This document shows positions 11,708 through 20,175 of a stretch of 64,000 nt of DNA, one piece after another. The stretch covers positions 776,908 to 840,907 of the forward strand of contig QAIB01000002.1 of the NCBI GenBank assembly GCA_030418545.1, read 5' to 3'. The position numbers were made by a program, and so were the translations under genes. The notes below the pieces were generated by a model. That model had not been told where the DNA came from and did not search any database. It saw only the letters and a list, made by a program, of their open reading frames with translations. The stretch is from Xenophilus aerolatus. GTDB taxonomy: Bacteria > Pseudomonadota > Gammaproteobacteria > Burkholderiales > Burkholderiaceae_C. How positions within the stretch are numbered: position 1 is the stretch's first letter; each line of letters opens with the position of its first letter.

Positions 11708-12522
11708 CCGTGGTGGTGCCAGAAAGGGGTGCCCAGCACGGGCGTGCTGGGCTGGGCATTGTCGGCGGCGGCCATAGCCCCGGCCCGGCGCGCGCTGCGG
11801 CCGGCCTGCACTGCGTCGGCAAAGGCGCCGGCCATGGCGACCGGGTCCTGCGCGAGCGCGACCGCGGTGTTGAGCAGCACGCCGTCGTAGCCCCATTCCA
11901 TCACCTGGCAGGCATGCGAGGGCAGACCGAGGCCGGCATCGACCAGCATCGGTACCTGGAGGCGCTCGCGCAGCATCTGCAATGCGTAGGGGTTGACCGG
12001 ACCGCGGCCGGTGCCGATGGGCGCGGCCCAGGGCATCACGGCCTGGCAGCCGACATCCACCAGCCGCTGGCACAGCACCAGGTCCTCGGTGCAATAGGGC
12101 AGCACCTGGAAGCCGTCGGCGATGAGCAGCCGCGCTGCCTCGACCAGGTTCAGCGTGTCGGGCTGCAGGGTGTAGTCGTCGCCGATCAGCTCGAGCTTGA
12201 GCCAGGGCGTCTCGAAGACCTCGCGCGCCATCTGCGCGGTGGCGATCACTTCCTGGATGCTGTGGCAGCCCGCCGTGTTGGGCAGCACGGGCACGCCCAG
12301 GCGCCTGAGCAGGCTCCAGAAACCGCCACCGGCGGCAGCGCCGTCGGACGCCGCGCCCTGGCGCCGCAGCGAGGCCGTGAGCATGGCCGGCCGGGCGCGT
12401 TGCACGGCGGCTTCCAGCACGTCGGGAGAGGGGTAACGCGCCGTGCCCAGCAGCAGCCGGCTGTCGAAGCGCTGGCCGTACAGCACCAGCGCGTCGTCGT
12501 GGGTCGTGTCGTCGCTGCGCAT
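11704..12522 (-). CDS. thiG: Thiazole synthase
   Basis: Forms the thiazole ring of thiamine from deoxyxylulose phosphate, dehydroglycine and ThiS-thiocarboxylate. The 272-aa TIM-barrel protein has the Schiff-base lysine in [15 protein letters not shown], then [35 protein letters not shown], and [27 protein letters not shown]. The usual TVALRR reads TASLRR here, a mild variation. It starts three bases after the thiS stop and overlaps thiE. Confidence 0.96.
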   Translation of the reverse strand: MRSDDTTHDDALVLYGQRFDSRLLLGTARYPSPDVLEAAVQRARPAMLTASLRRQGAASDGAAAGGGFWSLLRRLGVPVLPNTAGCHSIQEVIATAQMAREVFETPWLKLELIGDDYTLQPDTLNLVEAARLLIADGFQVLPYCTEDLVLCQRLVDVGCQAVMPWAAPIGTGRGPVNPYALQMLRERLQVPMLVDAGLGLPSHACQVMEWGYDGVLLNTAVALAQDPVAMAGAFADAVQAGRSARRAGAMAAADNAQPSTPVLGTPFWHHHG

Positions 12523-12525
12523 CGC

Positions 12526-12723
12526 TCAGCCTCCGGTCACGGGCCGGATGACCTCGACGTCGTCGCCGTCGTGCAGCTCGCGCTGGGCATAGGCCGAGCG
12601 CGGCACGAACTCGCGATTGACCGCGGCCGCGAAGGGCGGCTGCGGCGCCAGCAGCGCGATGGCTTCGGCCAGGGTGGCGGGTGCGTCGAGCTCGCGCGGC
12701 TCGCCGTTGATCAGGATGTTCAC
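12526..12723 (-). CDS. thiS: Sulfur carrier protein ThiS
   Basis: 65-aa ubiquitin-fold protein whose C-terminal Gly-Gly (RPVTGG) is adenylated and thiocarboxylated to donate sulfur to ThiG. It begins VNILINGEPRELDAPATLAE. The GTG start at 12723 overlaps the thiO stop as GTGA, so it is coupled to thiO. A long frame running through thiO in another phase is not real. The activating enzyme ThiF is not in the window. Confidence 0.93.
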   Translation of the reverse strand: MNILINGEPRELDAPATLAEAIALLAPQPPFAAAVNREFVPRSAYAQRELHDGDDVEVIRPVTGG

Positions 12724-13841
12724 GTCTCGGTCTCCTCGTCGCCGCAGCGAAGGTCGGTGTCGATGTCGATCTCGAAGTCGCGCGCCAGCGTCGGCGCGTC
12801 GTCGGCCAGGCACTGCCAGGCGGCATCGAGCAGGGCCGGCGCGATCATGAACCCGTGGCGGTACAGGCCGTTGATCTGCAGCACGCGCGGCCGGCGCCAG
12901 CGCAACGCGGGCCGGTTGTCGGGCAGGGTGGGGCGGCACTGCGTGGCGATCTCCACGATGCGCGCCTCGCCGAAGCCCGGGTGCACCGCGTAGGCGGCGC
13001 TCAGCAGTTCCATCGTCGAGCGCACGCTGGCGGGCGACAGGTCCTGCGATTCGATCTCGGTCGCGCCGATCACGAACAGGTGGTCCGGCTTGGGCGCGAT
13101 GTAGAGCGGGTAGCGCGGATGCACCAGCCGCGTCGGGCGGTGCAGTTCGACGTCGGGCGCATGTACGCGGATCACCTCGCCGCGCACGCCGCGCAACTGC
13201 GGCCACTCGGTGCGGGCGCCCAGACCGCGGCAGTCGATCACGCGGGCGTCCGGTCCGGGTGCGAAGTCGTCGGGCGAGCGGGGGCTGTGCCAATGCAACG
13301 TCACCCGGGTGTCGGCTTCCAGCGCCGCGCGCAGCGCATCCAGCAGGCCGCGGTTGTCGAGCTGGCCTTCGCCAGGCAGCCACCAGCCGCGCATGAAGCG
13401 CCCGGTCAGCGCGGGCTCCAGGGCCGCGAGTGCCGGCGCATCGAGCGCCTGCATCGGCGGCAGGCCGTCCACGCTGGCCTGCGTGCGGCGCAGCGTGCCG
13501 GCCAGGCGCTCGGCCTCGGCCGCGTCCTGCCGGTGCCAGACGATGAGGGTGCCTGCCTGCTGGAAGAACACCGGCTGCGGCAGCACGGCCAGCAACTGCG
13601 GCCAGCGCGCCAGGCTGTGCAGGCCCATGCGCACCAGCGCCGGCGGCGCGACAGCGGATTCGGCCAGCGGCGCCAGCATGGCGGCCGCGACGCGTGCGGC
13701 GGCCTGGTCGGCCTCGGGCCCGCCCGCATCGTGCACCGACACTTCGCAGCCGGCCCGTGCGAGCGTCAGTGCGACGAGTCGGCCCATGAGGCCGGCGCCG
13801 AGCACGTGGGCCTGGCGAAAGGGCAACGGCGCGGCGTTCAT
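12720..13841 (-). CDS. thiO: Glycine oxidase / thiamine-biosynthesis FAD-dependent oxidoreductase
   Basis: 373-aa DAO-family flavoprotein that oxidises glycine to dehydroglycine for ThiG. The N-terminal FAD fold is AHVLGAGLMGRLVALTLARAG, followed by MLAPLAE near residue 60. C-terminal family blocks include VIGATEIES and CRPTLPDNRPALR, then INGLYRHGFMIAPAL. ThiO rather than ThiH implies the aerobic route to dehydroglycine. The ATG at 13841 follows GGGAGTCGC. It opens the thiO-S-G-E operon, divergent from thiD across a very short gap and with no riboswitch of its own. Confidence 0.93.
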   Translation of the reverse strand: MNAAPLPFRQAHVLGAGLMGRLVALTLARAGCEVSVHDAGGPEADQAAARVAAAMLAPLAESAVAPPALVRMGLHSLARWPQLLAVLPQPVFFQQAGTLIVWHRQDAAEAERLAGTLRRTQASVDGLPPMQALDAPALAALEPALTGRFMRGWWLPGEGQLDNRGLLDALRAALEADTRVTLHWHSPRSPDDFAPGPDARVIDCRGLGARTEWPQLRGVRGEVIRVHAPDVELHRPTRLVHPRYPLYIAPKPDHLFVIGATEIESQDLSPASVRSTMELLSAAYAVHPGFGEARIVEIATQCRPTLPDNRPALRWRRPRVLQINGLYRHGFMIAPALLDAAWQCLADDAPTLARDFEIDIDTDLRCGDEETET

Positions 13842-13876
13842 GCGACTCCCTCGCGGCCGTGGCCGATAATTTTTCG

Positions 13877-14743
13877 GTGAGCACACCTTCCACGTTCCCC
13901 GCACCGGCGTCGCGCTACGTCCGCGTCCTGTCCATCGCCGGTTCCGACAGCGGCGGCGGCGCCGGCATCCAGGCCGACCTCAAGACCTTCGCTGCGCTGG
14001 GCTGCTACGGCATGACGGCGATCACCGCGCTCACGGCGCAGAACACGCGCGGCGTAGGCGGCATCCATGCCGTGCCGCCAGCCTTCCTCAAGGCGCAGCT
14101 GCAGGCGGTGATCGAGGACATCGGCGTCGACGCCGTCAAGCTCGGCATGCTGCACGCGCCCGAGGTGGTTGAGGTCGTGGCCTGGGCCATCGACCACTAC
14201 GGGCTGCAGCGCGTGGTGCTCGACCCGGTGATGGTCGCCACCAGCGGCGACCGGCTGATCGCGCAGGAGACGGTGCAGGTCATGGTGCGCGAGCTGTTCC
14301 CGCGCGCGGCCGTCGTCACGCCCAACCTCGACGAGGCGGCGCTGCTGGTGGGCCATCGCATTGCGGGCGAGGGCGACATGCAGGCCGCCGCGGCCGAACT
14401 GCTCTCGCTGGGCGCGCGCGCCGTGCTGCTCAAGGGCGGCCACCTGCCGGGCGACGAGGTCGTGGACCTGCTGCTGCGCCACGACGCTGGCCCGGCACGC
14501 TGGACCGCCCGCCGCGTCGCCAGCCGCAACCTGCACGGCACGGGCTGCACGCTGTCCTCGGCCATCGCCTGCGGTCTGGCGCGCGGCGACGACCTGCCGC
14601 ACGCCGTGGGCGCCGCGCACGCCTATGTGCAGGGCGCCATGCGCGCCGGTGCCGAGGTCGCCACAGGCCATGGACACGGGCCGCTCAACCATGGCTTCGC
14701 GCCGCGGCCAGCGCAGTTGGCGCCGCTGGACGCGCGCGCGTAA
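13877..14743 (+). CDS. thiD: Hydroxymethylpyrimidine/phosphomethylpyrimidine kinase
   Basis: Phosphorylates HMP and HMP-P in the pyrimidine branch of thiamine synthesis. Ribokinase-fold motifs are VLSIAGSDSGGGAGIQADLKTF at the N-terminus, ALTAQNT, VDAVKLGML, VLDPVMVATSGDRL, VTPNLDEAALL, LLKGGHLPGDEVVDLL and the anion hole LHGTGCTLSSAIA. GTG at 13877 is the preferred start. A GTG at 13859 adds six residues but falls 17 bp from the divergent thiO start, where a GATAAT -10-like element sits at 13865. The 3' end overlaps the convergent permease gene by 59 bp. Confidence 0.94.
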   Translation: MSTPSTFPAPASRYVRVLSIAGSDSGGGAGIQADLKTFAALGCYGMTAITALTAQNTRGVGGIHAVPPAFLKAQLQAVIEDIGVDAVKLGMLHAPEVVEVVAWAIDHYGLQRVVLDPVMVATSGDRLIAQETVQVMVRELFPRAAVVTPNLDEAALLVGHRIAGEGDMQAAAAELLSLGARAVLLKGGHLPGDEVVDLLLRHDAGPARWTARRVASRNLHGTGCTLSSAIACGLARGDDLPHAVGAAHAYVQGAMRAGAEVATGHGHGPLNHGFAPRPAQLAPLDARA

Positions 14744-16019
14744 GGCGCGCCAGCACGAAGGTCACTGCCAGCGTCGGCAGTGCCGAGCCGGCCTGCGGGG
14801 CCCAGGCGGCCAGGCCGTGGTACAGCGCGATGCCGCCGATCCACAGCGCCGCCGCCACCGGCTCCACGCGCCGAGCGGTCGTGGAGGCATCGCCGCCGCC
14901 CAACCGCCCGAGGATCACGCCGTACAGCGGCACGAACACCGAACTCAGCATGAGCAAAAAGGGCTCCAGCGTGTGCATGGGCAGCACCAGCGCCAGCCCG
15001 GTGCACAGCAGCGCCAGGCCCAGGCCCCAGCGCCGCACGCTCCAGCGCGGGCGCAGGCTGTGGGCCGACACGGCGCCCGAATAGACGTCGCCGTACGCGT
15101 TGTCCAGCTCGTCGACGAGGATCAGGCCCAGCGCCACCAGGCCGCCCTGCGCCAGCAGCAGCGCGGTGACCAGGCCGGTGCCCGGGTCGGCCACGCTGAC
15201 CACCATCACGCCCAGCGCGTAGCACCAGATGTTGGCCGCCGCATAGCCCAGCCAGGTGCCGCCGAAGGCACCGCCGAGGCCCCCGGCCGCGCGCCGGCCG
15301 TGGCGTGCATAGTCGGCCACCAGCGGCAGCCAGGACACGGGCATCGCGATCACCAGGTCCATGGCGCCGAACAGCCCCATGCTGCCGTCGCCCGGCCGCG
15401 CCCAGAACGCGGCCCAGCCCTGGGCATGCAGCCGGGTCGCGAACTGCCAGGTCAGCCACAGCAGCGACACGATCACCAGCGGCAGGCCGAATCGGCTCAC
15501 GAAGCGGCGCACCAGCGTGACCATCGAGCCGCCCAGCAGCGCCAGCAGCACCGCGCCCCACAGCAGGGTCGGCAGCAGCGTGCCCAGCCAGCCCGTGGCG
15601 CTCCAGCCGGTCGCCTGTGCCGCGATGGCCTGCGTGCCTTCGCGCATCACCACCAGCTCGAAGGTGGTCCATCCGACGAGCTGCGCGATGTTGAGCAGCA
15701 CCGGCAGGCGCGCGAAGGCGCTGCCATAGGTCGCATGCATCAGGCCGGCGCTGGCCAGCCCGCTCTGGCAGCCCAGGCGCGCCGTCCAGGCCAGCAGCCC
15801 GGCGCCGATCGCCGAGCCCAGCAAGATCGCGAGCGCTGCATCGCGCGTACCCACCGCGGGCACCAGGTAGGCGCCGATCTGCATGACCAGCAGGCCGACA
15901 CCGAGGCTGAACCACAGCGAGGCGTGGTCGTGCCAGCCGAACACGCGCTGCGCATCGGGCAGCGGCGTCAGCGCTTCGTTGAGGGCCGGCGTGGCGGCGG
16001 GGTCGGTCGGGATTGCCAT
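14685..16019 (-). CDS. cytX: CytX-type permease, probable hydroxymethylpyrimidine transporter
   Basis: 444-aa inner-membrane protein of the nucleobase:cation symporter-1 (cytosine/purine permease) family, with about 12 hydrophobic segments beginning near residue 33 (SLWFSLGVGLLVMQIGAYLVP). The conserved N-terminal block includes LGSAIGAGLLAW and GLASAGLMHATYGSAFARLP. Alone it could be a cytosine permease, but the TPP riboswitch in its leader and tail-to-tail thiD support the CytX role of importing HMP or a related thiamine precursor. ATG at 16019. Confidence 0.88.
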   Translation of the reverse strand: MAIPTDPAATPALNEALTPLPDAQRVFGWHDHASLWFSLGVGLLVMQIGAYLVPAVGTRDAALAILLGSAIGAGLLAWTARLGCQSGLASAGLMHATYGSAFARLPVLLNIAQLVGWTTFELVVMREGTQAIAAQATGWSATGWLGTLLPTLLWGAVLLALLGGSMVTLVRRFVSRFGLPLVIVSLLWLTWQFATRLHAQGWAAFWARPGDGSMGLFGAMDLVIAMPVSWLPLVADYARHGRRAAGGLGGAFGGTWLGYAAANIWCYALGVMVVSVADPGTGLVTALLLAQGGLVALGLILVDELDNAYGDVYSGAVSAHSLRPRWSVRRWGLGLALLCTGLALVLPMHTLEPFLLMLSSVFVPLYGVILGRLGGGDASTTARRVEPVAAALWIGGIALYHGLAAWAPQAGSALPTLAVTFVLARLTRARPAAPTALAAARSHG

Positions 16020-16111
16020 CGATTTGCTCCGTGCAAAGTCATGGCAGGTGGGCGGTTTCCGGAACGGACAGTCGATGGAGACGGGTCCCTGCCGGAGTTC
16101 GGCAGCCGGAT

Positions 16112-16200
16112 CGGCTTCCCTGCGCGAGGATTACCTCAATCAGGTTCAAAGGGACTCTCTCAGTCGGCGCCTGCAGCGGCAGGGCCAACACCCCCAGCGA
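16112..16200 (-). ncRNA. TPP riboswitch (THI box) upstream of cytX
   Basis: The minus strand shows GGGGGTGTT, CTGAGAGAGTCCC, TTTGAACCTGAT, GAGGTAATCC and GCGCAGGGAAGC in the TPP aptamer order. The variable P3 arm is longer than in the 10.6-kb copy, whereas the central 45 bases are identical. It ends about 92 bases before cytX. Confidence 0.95.
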
Positions 16201-16275
16201 ACGCCCCGCGACATGCGGGGCATTGGACATTCTAGGCCGGCATGGCGGCAGGCCAGGGCGTCGCGAACGGCGGCT

Positions 16276-17304
16276 TCAGCCGTGCGGCACGCCCAGCAGT
16301 TCGTGCAGCCGCGTGCTGGTCGTCGTGTACTGCAGCGGCGGCACCTTGCCGTCGAAGACGATCTCGGCGGCGGCCCAGGCGGCCAGCGTGGCCTCGTGGA
16401 AGCCGCAGACGATCAGCTTGCGCTTGCCCGCGTAGGTGTTGATGTCGCCCACGGCGAAGAGGCCGCGCTCGCGCGTCTCGTAGCGCGTGGTGTCGACCGG
16501 CACCTGCTTGCGCTCGAGTTCCAGGCCCCAGTCGGCGATCGGGCCCAGGCGTGGCGAGATGCCCTGGCAGACCACCAGCGCGTCGAGCCGCAGCACCACG
16601 GTCTGCCCGTCGGGCGTGGCGATGACGAGCTGTCGGCCGTCGAAGGCACCCGGCTGGCCGATCACGAGGTGGATGTCGCCGGCGTCGATGCGCGCGCGCA
16701 GCCGCGCCACCGCCGCCTCGTCGCCGCGGAAGGCGTCGCGACGGTGCAGCAGCATGACTTCGCGCGCCACGCCCACCAGCGCCAGCGCGGCCTCGACCGC
16801 GGCCTCCTCGCCGCCGTGCACGACCACCGACTGGCCGGCGAAGCGGCCGAAATCGGAGGGGTGGTAGAAGAGCTGACGGCCCTCGTAGGCCTCGGCGCCG
16901 TCGACGCCCAGCTTCTTGGGCACGAAGGCGCCCACGCCGGCCGCGAGGAAGACGGTCCTGGCCAAGAAGGTCTTGCCGCCGGTGGTGCCGGCGCGCCAGC
17001 GGCCATCGGGTTCGCGCACCAGGGTCGACACCTGCTCGCCCAGGTGCATCGGCACCTTGAAGGGCGCGAGTTGCGCGAGCAGCGCCTGCGCCAGCCCGCG
17101 GCCGGTGGTCGCGGGCGTGCCGGGAATGTCGTAGATGGGTTTGTCACCGTACAGCTCGACGCATTGGCCGCCCGCATGGGGCAGGGCGTCGACGATGTGG
17201 CAGGGGATTTCGAGCAGGCCCAGCTGGAAGGCCTGGAACAGCCCCACCGGACCGGCGCCGATGATCAGCGCGCTCGTCTCGATCGGGGCTGCGGTGTCAC
17301 TCAC
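16276..17304 (-). CDS. Ferredoxin--NADP+ reductase, thioredoxin-reductase-like
   Basis: 342-aa flavoprotein with two nucleotide folds: FAD motif SALIIGAGPVGLFQAFQLGLL at the N-terminus and NADPH motif SVVVHGGEEAAVEAALAL around 160-178, plus the C-terminal GLFAVGDINTYAGKRKLIV. No CXXC disulfide is present, which separates it from thioredoxin reductase and fits the TrxR-like FNR family. It lies nine bases downstream of fdxA on the same strand, so the pair probably forms an electron-transfer unit supplying, for example, the sulfite reductase encoded further upstream. The partner is inferred. Confidence 0.9.
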   Translation of the reverse strand: MSDTAAPIETSALIIGAGPVGLFQAFQLGLLEIPCHIVDALPHAGGQCVELYGDKPIYDIPGTPATTGRGLAQALLAQLAPFKVPMHLGEQVSTLVREPDGRWRAGTTGGKTFLARTVFLAAGVGAFVPKKLGVDGAEAYEGRQLFYHPSDFGRFAGQSVVVHGGEEAAVEAALALVGVAREVMLLHRRDAFRGDEAAVARLRARIDAGDIHLVIGQPGAFDGRQLVIATPDGQTVVLRLDALVVCQGISPRLGPIADWGLELERKQVPVDTTRYETRERGLFAVGDINTYAGKRKLIVCGFHEATLAAWAAAEIVFDGKVPPLQYTTTSTRLHELLGVPHG

Positions 17305-17313
17305 CGGGCCGGC

Positions 17314-17643
17314 TTACTTGATGAGCTCGGCGATCTTGCCCGTCTTGTCCTTCCACTCCTCGGCGTCGGGCAGCGCGGGCTTGCGCTTGGTGATGCTCTT
17401 CCAGCCGTCGGCGACGGCCAGTTCGGCATTGAGCTTGATGAAGGCCAGCTGGTCGGCCGGCAGGTCTTCCTCGGCGTAGATCGCGTTGACCGGGCACTCG
17501 GGGATGCAGACGGCGCAGTCGATGCACTCGTCCGGATCGATCACCAGCATGTTCGGCCCCTCGCGGAAGCAATCCACCGGGCACACGTCGACGCAATCGG
17601 TGTATTTGCAGCGGATGCAGTTCTCGGAGACGACGTGGGTCAT
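17314..17643 (-). CDS. fdxA: 7Fe ferredoxin FdxA
   Basis: 109-aa electron carrier with a [3Fe-4S] and a [4Fe-4S] cluster. The N-terminus is [18 protein letters not shown], where the C-x7-C spacing marks the 3Fe site, then [21 protein letters not shown]. The C-terminal tail from residue 60 ([14 protein letters not shown] onward) is typical of FdxA. It lies directly upstream of the ferredoxin-NADP reductase gene and 42 bp downstream of cysN. Confidence 0.96.
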   Translation of the reverse strand: MTHVVSENCIRCKYTDCVDVCPVDCFREGPNMLVIDPDECIDCAVCIPECPVNAIYAEEDLPADQLAFIKLNAELAVADGWKSITKRKPALPDAEEWKDKTGKIAELIK

Positions 17644-17685
17644 GGCGCTATGGCTGGTGAGGCGGGTCGGGGAAAACCCGGCATT

Positions 17686-19086
17686 TTAAGGGCTCGGCGC
17701 AGGCTGTGCCGGCGCGCGGACAAGCACCGCCGCCGAGGTGCGGTGCGAGGCCGTGTCGACCAGCACCATCGAGCCCAGCGCGCGCGACTGCGTGAAGGGC
17801 AGCACGGCCAGCGGCTGCTGCAGGGCGAGCACCACTTCGCCGATGGCGTTGGGCTCCAGCTGCGTGGCGTCCTCGGCCTCCAGCGTGTTGACGTTCAGCC
17901 GGTGCGCGATGCGCGCCACCTTGGCCTTGACCCAGCGGTGGCCCTGCAGCGCCCAGTACACGCGGCCCGGCACCAGCGGCTCATCGTCGAGCCAGGCCAC
18001 GGTGGCCGTGATCTCGCGCACGGGCTGGAAGGCATCGGGCGCGAGCAGCCAGTCGCCGCGCGACACGTCGACCTCGCGGTCGAGCACGATGCCGGCGCTG
18101 TGGCCGGCGTGCACGCCGCGCTCCTGCCGCGTGTGCGTGAGCACGCGCGCCACCGTCGCATGCTGCCCGCTGGGCAGGATGGCGATGCGCTGGCCCGGCA
18201 CGACCTGGCCGCTGGCGACCCGGCCCCAGAAGATGCGGCGGCCCTGGCTGGTGTCCGACGAACCCGAGAACTTCTCGACCCACTGCACCGGGAAGGCGAA
18301 AGGCACGGCCTCGTCCTGCGCGGTGACCGGCAGGCCCTCGAGCAGCTCGAGCAGGCTCGGGCCTTCGTAGCCGGCCCAGCCGGTGCTGCCTTCGCGGTGG
18401 CGCGAGGTCACGTTCCAGCCCTTGAGGGCCGACACGGGCACGATGGCCGTGAGCTCCACGCCCGCCTGCTCGGCGAAGGCGTTGAGTGCGCCGCTGATGC
18501 GTTCGAAAGCCAGCTCGGCATCGTCGATGGCATCGAGCTTGTTCACCGCCACCACGATCGATTGCACGCGCAGCAGGTGTGCCAGCAGCGTGTGGCGGCG
18601 CGTCTGCGGCAGCAGGTCGCGCACGACGACTTCACCGTCGCCCACCTCGGCCGCCCACTTGAGCTTGGTCGCGTCGACCAGCACCACGGCCGCATCGGCG
18701 CTCGAGGCGGCCGTGACCATGTTGCGCGTGTACTGCTCGTGGCCCGGCGCGTCGCCGATGATGAACTTGCGCTTGGCGGTCGAGAAGTAGCGATACGCGA
18801 CATCGATCGTGATGCCCTGTTCGCGCTCGGCCGAGAGGCCGTCGGTCAGCAGGGCCAGGTCGGTTTCGCCGTTGCGCTGCACGCCCGCGAGCTGGTCCTG
18901 CAGCACCGTCTTGCTGTCGACCAGCAGCCGGCCGATGAGCGTGCTCTTGCCGTCGTCCACGCTGCCGCAGGTGATGAAGCGCAGCGCGGTGCCGGTGTCG
19001 CCCTGGGCGGTGGGTTCGGACCCAAAAGTGCCTGCAGCGCCCGCAGCGCCTGCGGGAGCAGCTATCGATTTCGTAGCAGTGGTCAT
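17686..19086 (-). CDS. cysN: Sulfate adenylyltransferase subunit 1 (GTPase)
   Basis: 466-aa GTPase that drives APS formation with CysD. EF-Tu-like G1 GSVDDGKSTLIGRLL (about 37-51), G2/switch EQGITIDVAYRYF, G3 DAPGHEQYTRNM and G4 NKLD are intact, followed by two beta-barrel domains. It is not fused to an APS kinase. The ATG overlaps the cysD stop by one base (TGATG). Residues 4-22 (ATKSIAAPAGAAGAAGTFG) precede the conserved domain, are Ala/Gly-rich and coincide with a dispersed 57-bp repeat, so this N-terminus looks acquired. Confidence 0.95.
   Translation of the reverse strand: MTTATKSIAAPAGAAGAAGTFGSEPTAQGDTGTALRFITCGSVDDGKSTLIGRLLVDSKTVLQDQLAGVQRNGETDLALLTDGLSAEREQGITIDVAYRYFSTAKRKFIIGDAPGHEQYTRNMVTAASSADAAVVLVDATKLKWAAEVGDGEVVVRDLLPQTRRHTLLAHLLRVQSIVVAVNKLDAIDDAELAFERISGALNAFAEQAGVELTAIVPVSALKGWNVTSRHREGSTGWAGYEGPSLLELLEGLPVTAQDEAVPFAFPVQWVEKFSGSSDTSQGRRIFWGRVASGQVVPGQRIAILPSGQHATVARVLTHTRQERGVHAGHSAGIVLDREVDVSRGDWLLAPDAFQPVREITATVAWLDDEPLVPGRVYWALQGHRWVKAKVARIAHRLNVNTLEAEDATQLEPNAIGEVVLALQQPLAVLPFTQSRALGSMVLVDTASHRTSAAVLVRAPAQPAPSP
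19022..19078 (-). repeat. 57-bp dispersed repeat, copy B
   Basis: On the minus strand it begins TGCTACGAAATCGATAGCTG and ends GCTGCAGGCACTTTTGG. It aligns without gaps to the copy at 10461-10517 (46 of 57 positions by eye). It encodes almost all of the extra N-terminal residues of CysN. Confidence 0.78.
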
Positions 19087-20045
19087 CAGAAATACCCGTC
19101 CTTCTTGCGCTTTTCCATGGAAGCCTCGGATGTCTTGTCGTCCATGCGCGTCGCGCCGCGCTCGCTCACCTCGGCGGCCAGCGTCTCGATCACCACGTCG
19201 CCGGCATCGGCGGCCAGGCTCTCGACCGGCGCCGTGCAGGTGATGTCGCCCACCGTGCGGAAGCGCACGTTGCGCACCTCCACGGTTTCGCCGTCACGCG
19301 GCGGCGTGAGTTCGGTCACCGGCATCAGCAGGCCCTTGCGCTCCACCACCTCGCGCTGGTGGGTGTAGTAGATCGACGGCAGCTCGATGGCTTCGCGCTC
19401 GATGTACTGCCACACGTCCAGCTCGGTCCAGTTGCTGATCGGGAACACGCGGAAGTGCTCGCCCGGGGCGAGGCGGGTGTTGAACAGCGTCCACAGTTCG
19501 GGGCGCTGGTCCTTGGGCTGCCACTGGCCGAAGGCGTCGCGGTGCGAAAAGATGCGCTCCTTGGCGCGGGCCTTCTCCTCGTCGCGGCGCGCGCCGCCGA
19601 TCAGCGCGTCGAAGCGGAACTCCTCGATGGCTTCGAGCAGCGTGACCGACTGGTGCACGTTGCGCGATTCGCCGGGATGCGCCAGGCGCACCGTGCCGCG
19701 CGCCATCGAGTCTTCCACGCTGCGCACGATCAGCTCGGCGCCCAGCTCCTTCGCGCGCTGGTCGCGAAAGGCCGTCACTTCGGGGAAGTTGTGGCCGGTG
19801 TCGATCATCAGCAGCGGATAGGGCAGGCGGCCGGCGCCGAATGCCTTCTCGGCGCACTTCAGCAGCACCAGCGAGTCCTTGCCGCCCGAGAAGAGCAGCG
19901 TCGGGCGCTCGAAAGCGGCGGCGACTTCGCGCAGGATGAAGATCGCTTCTTCCTCGAGCGCGTCGAGGTGCGTGTTGGACAGGCGGGCAGGCGAATGCAT
20001 CGTCGTGGCGGCTTGCAGCAGGTCGGGTTCGGTGCGGGCGTTCAT
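19086..20045 (-). CDS. cysD: Sulfate adenylyltransferase subunit 2
   Basis: 319-aa PP-loop ATP pyrophosphatase that makes APS from sulfate and ATP with CysN. Motifs are THLDALEEEAIFILREVAA, the PP-loop LLFSGGKDSLVLL, LLMIDTGHNFPE, GGARRDEEKARAKERIFS and the C-terminal RGATRMDDKTSEASMEKRKKDGYF block split by its known sequence order. ATG at 20045 gives a normal length; upstream ATGs (20069, 20108) run into a long inverted repeat. It is coupled to cysN and lies about 130 bp downstream of cysH. Confidence 0.95.
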   Translation of the reverse strand: MNARTEPDLLQAATTMHSPARLSNTHLDALEEEAIFILREVAAAFERPTLLFSGGKDSLVLLKCAEKAFGAGRLPYPLLMIDTGHNFPEVTAFRDQRAKELGAELIVRSVEDSMARGTVRLAHPGESRNVHQSVTLLEAIEEFRFDALIGGARRDEEKARAKERIFSHRDAFGQWQPKDQRPELWTLFNTRLAPGEHFRVFPISNWTELDVWQYIEREAIELPSIYYTHQREVVERKGLLMPVTELTPPRDGETVEVRNVRFRTVGDITCTAPVESLAADAGDVVIETLAAEVSERGATRMDDKTSEASMEKRKKDGYF

Positions 20046-20072
20046 GGGGTCGAATTCGGGAGCGGACATCCG

Positions 20073-20162
20073 TACGCGAAGGGCGCGAAGGTTTCGCGAA
20101 GGACGCAAAAATTCTTGGATGTTCTTTCGCGTGTTTTGCGAAACCTTCGCGCCCTTCGCGTA
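20073..20162. repeat. Long inverted repeat between cysH and cysD
   Basis: Two perfect 25-base arms (20073-20097 and 20138-20162) flank a 40-base AT-richer loop. The arms are built of reiterated CGCGAAGG-like units. As RNA this would form a very stable hairpin in the cysH-cysD gap, without a following U-tract, so it is more like an intergenic palindromic element or processing/attenuation structure than a simple terminator. Confidence 0.85.
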
Positions 20163-20175
20163 TGGAGGTCCGATT

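Noticed and set aside
15883..19368. A 1161-codon plus-strand frame
   Set aside because: Antisense to cytX, ferredoxin reductase, fdxA and cysN, which have clear family motifs. Long empty frames are expected opposite genes at this GC content.
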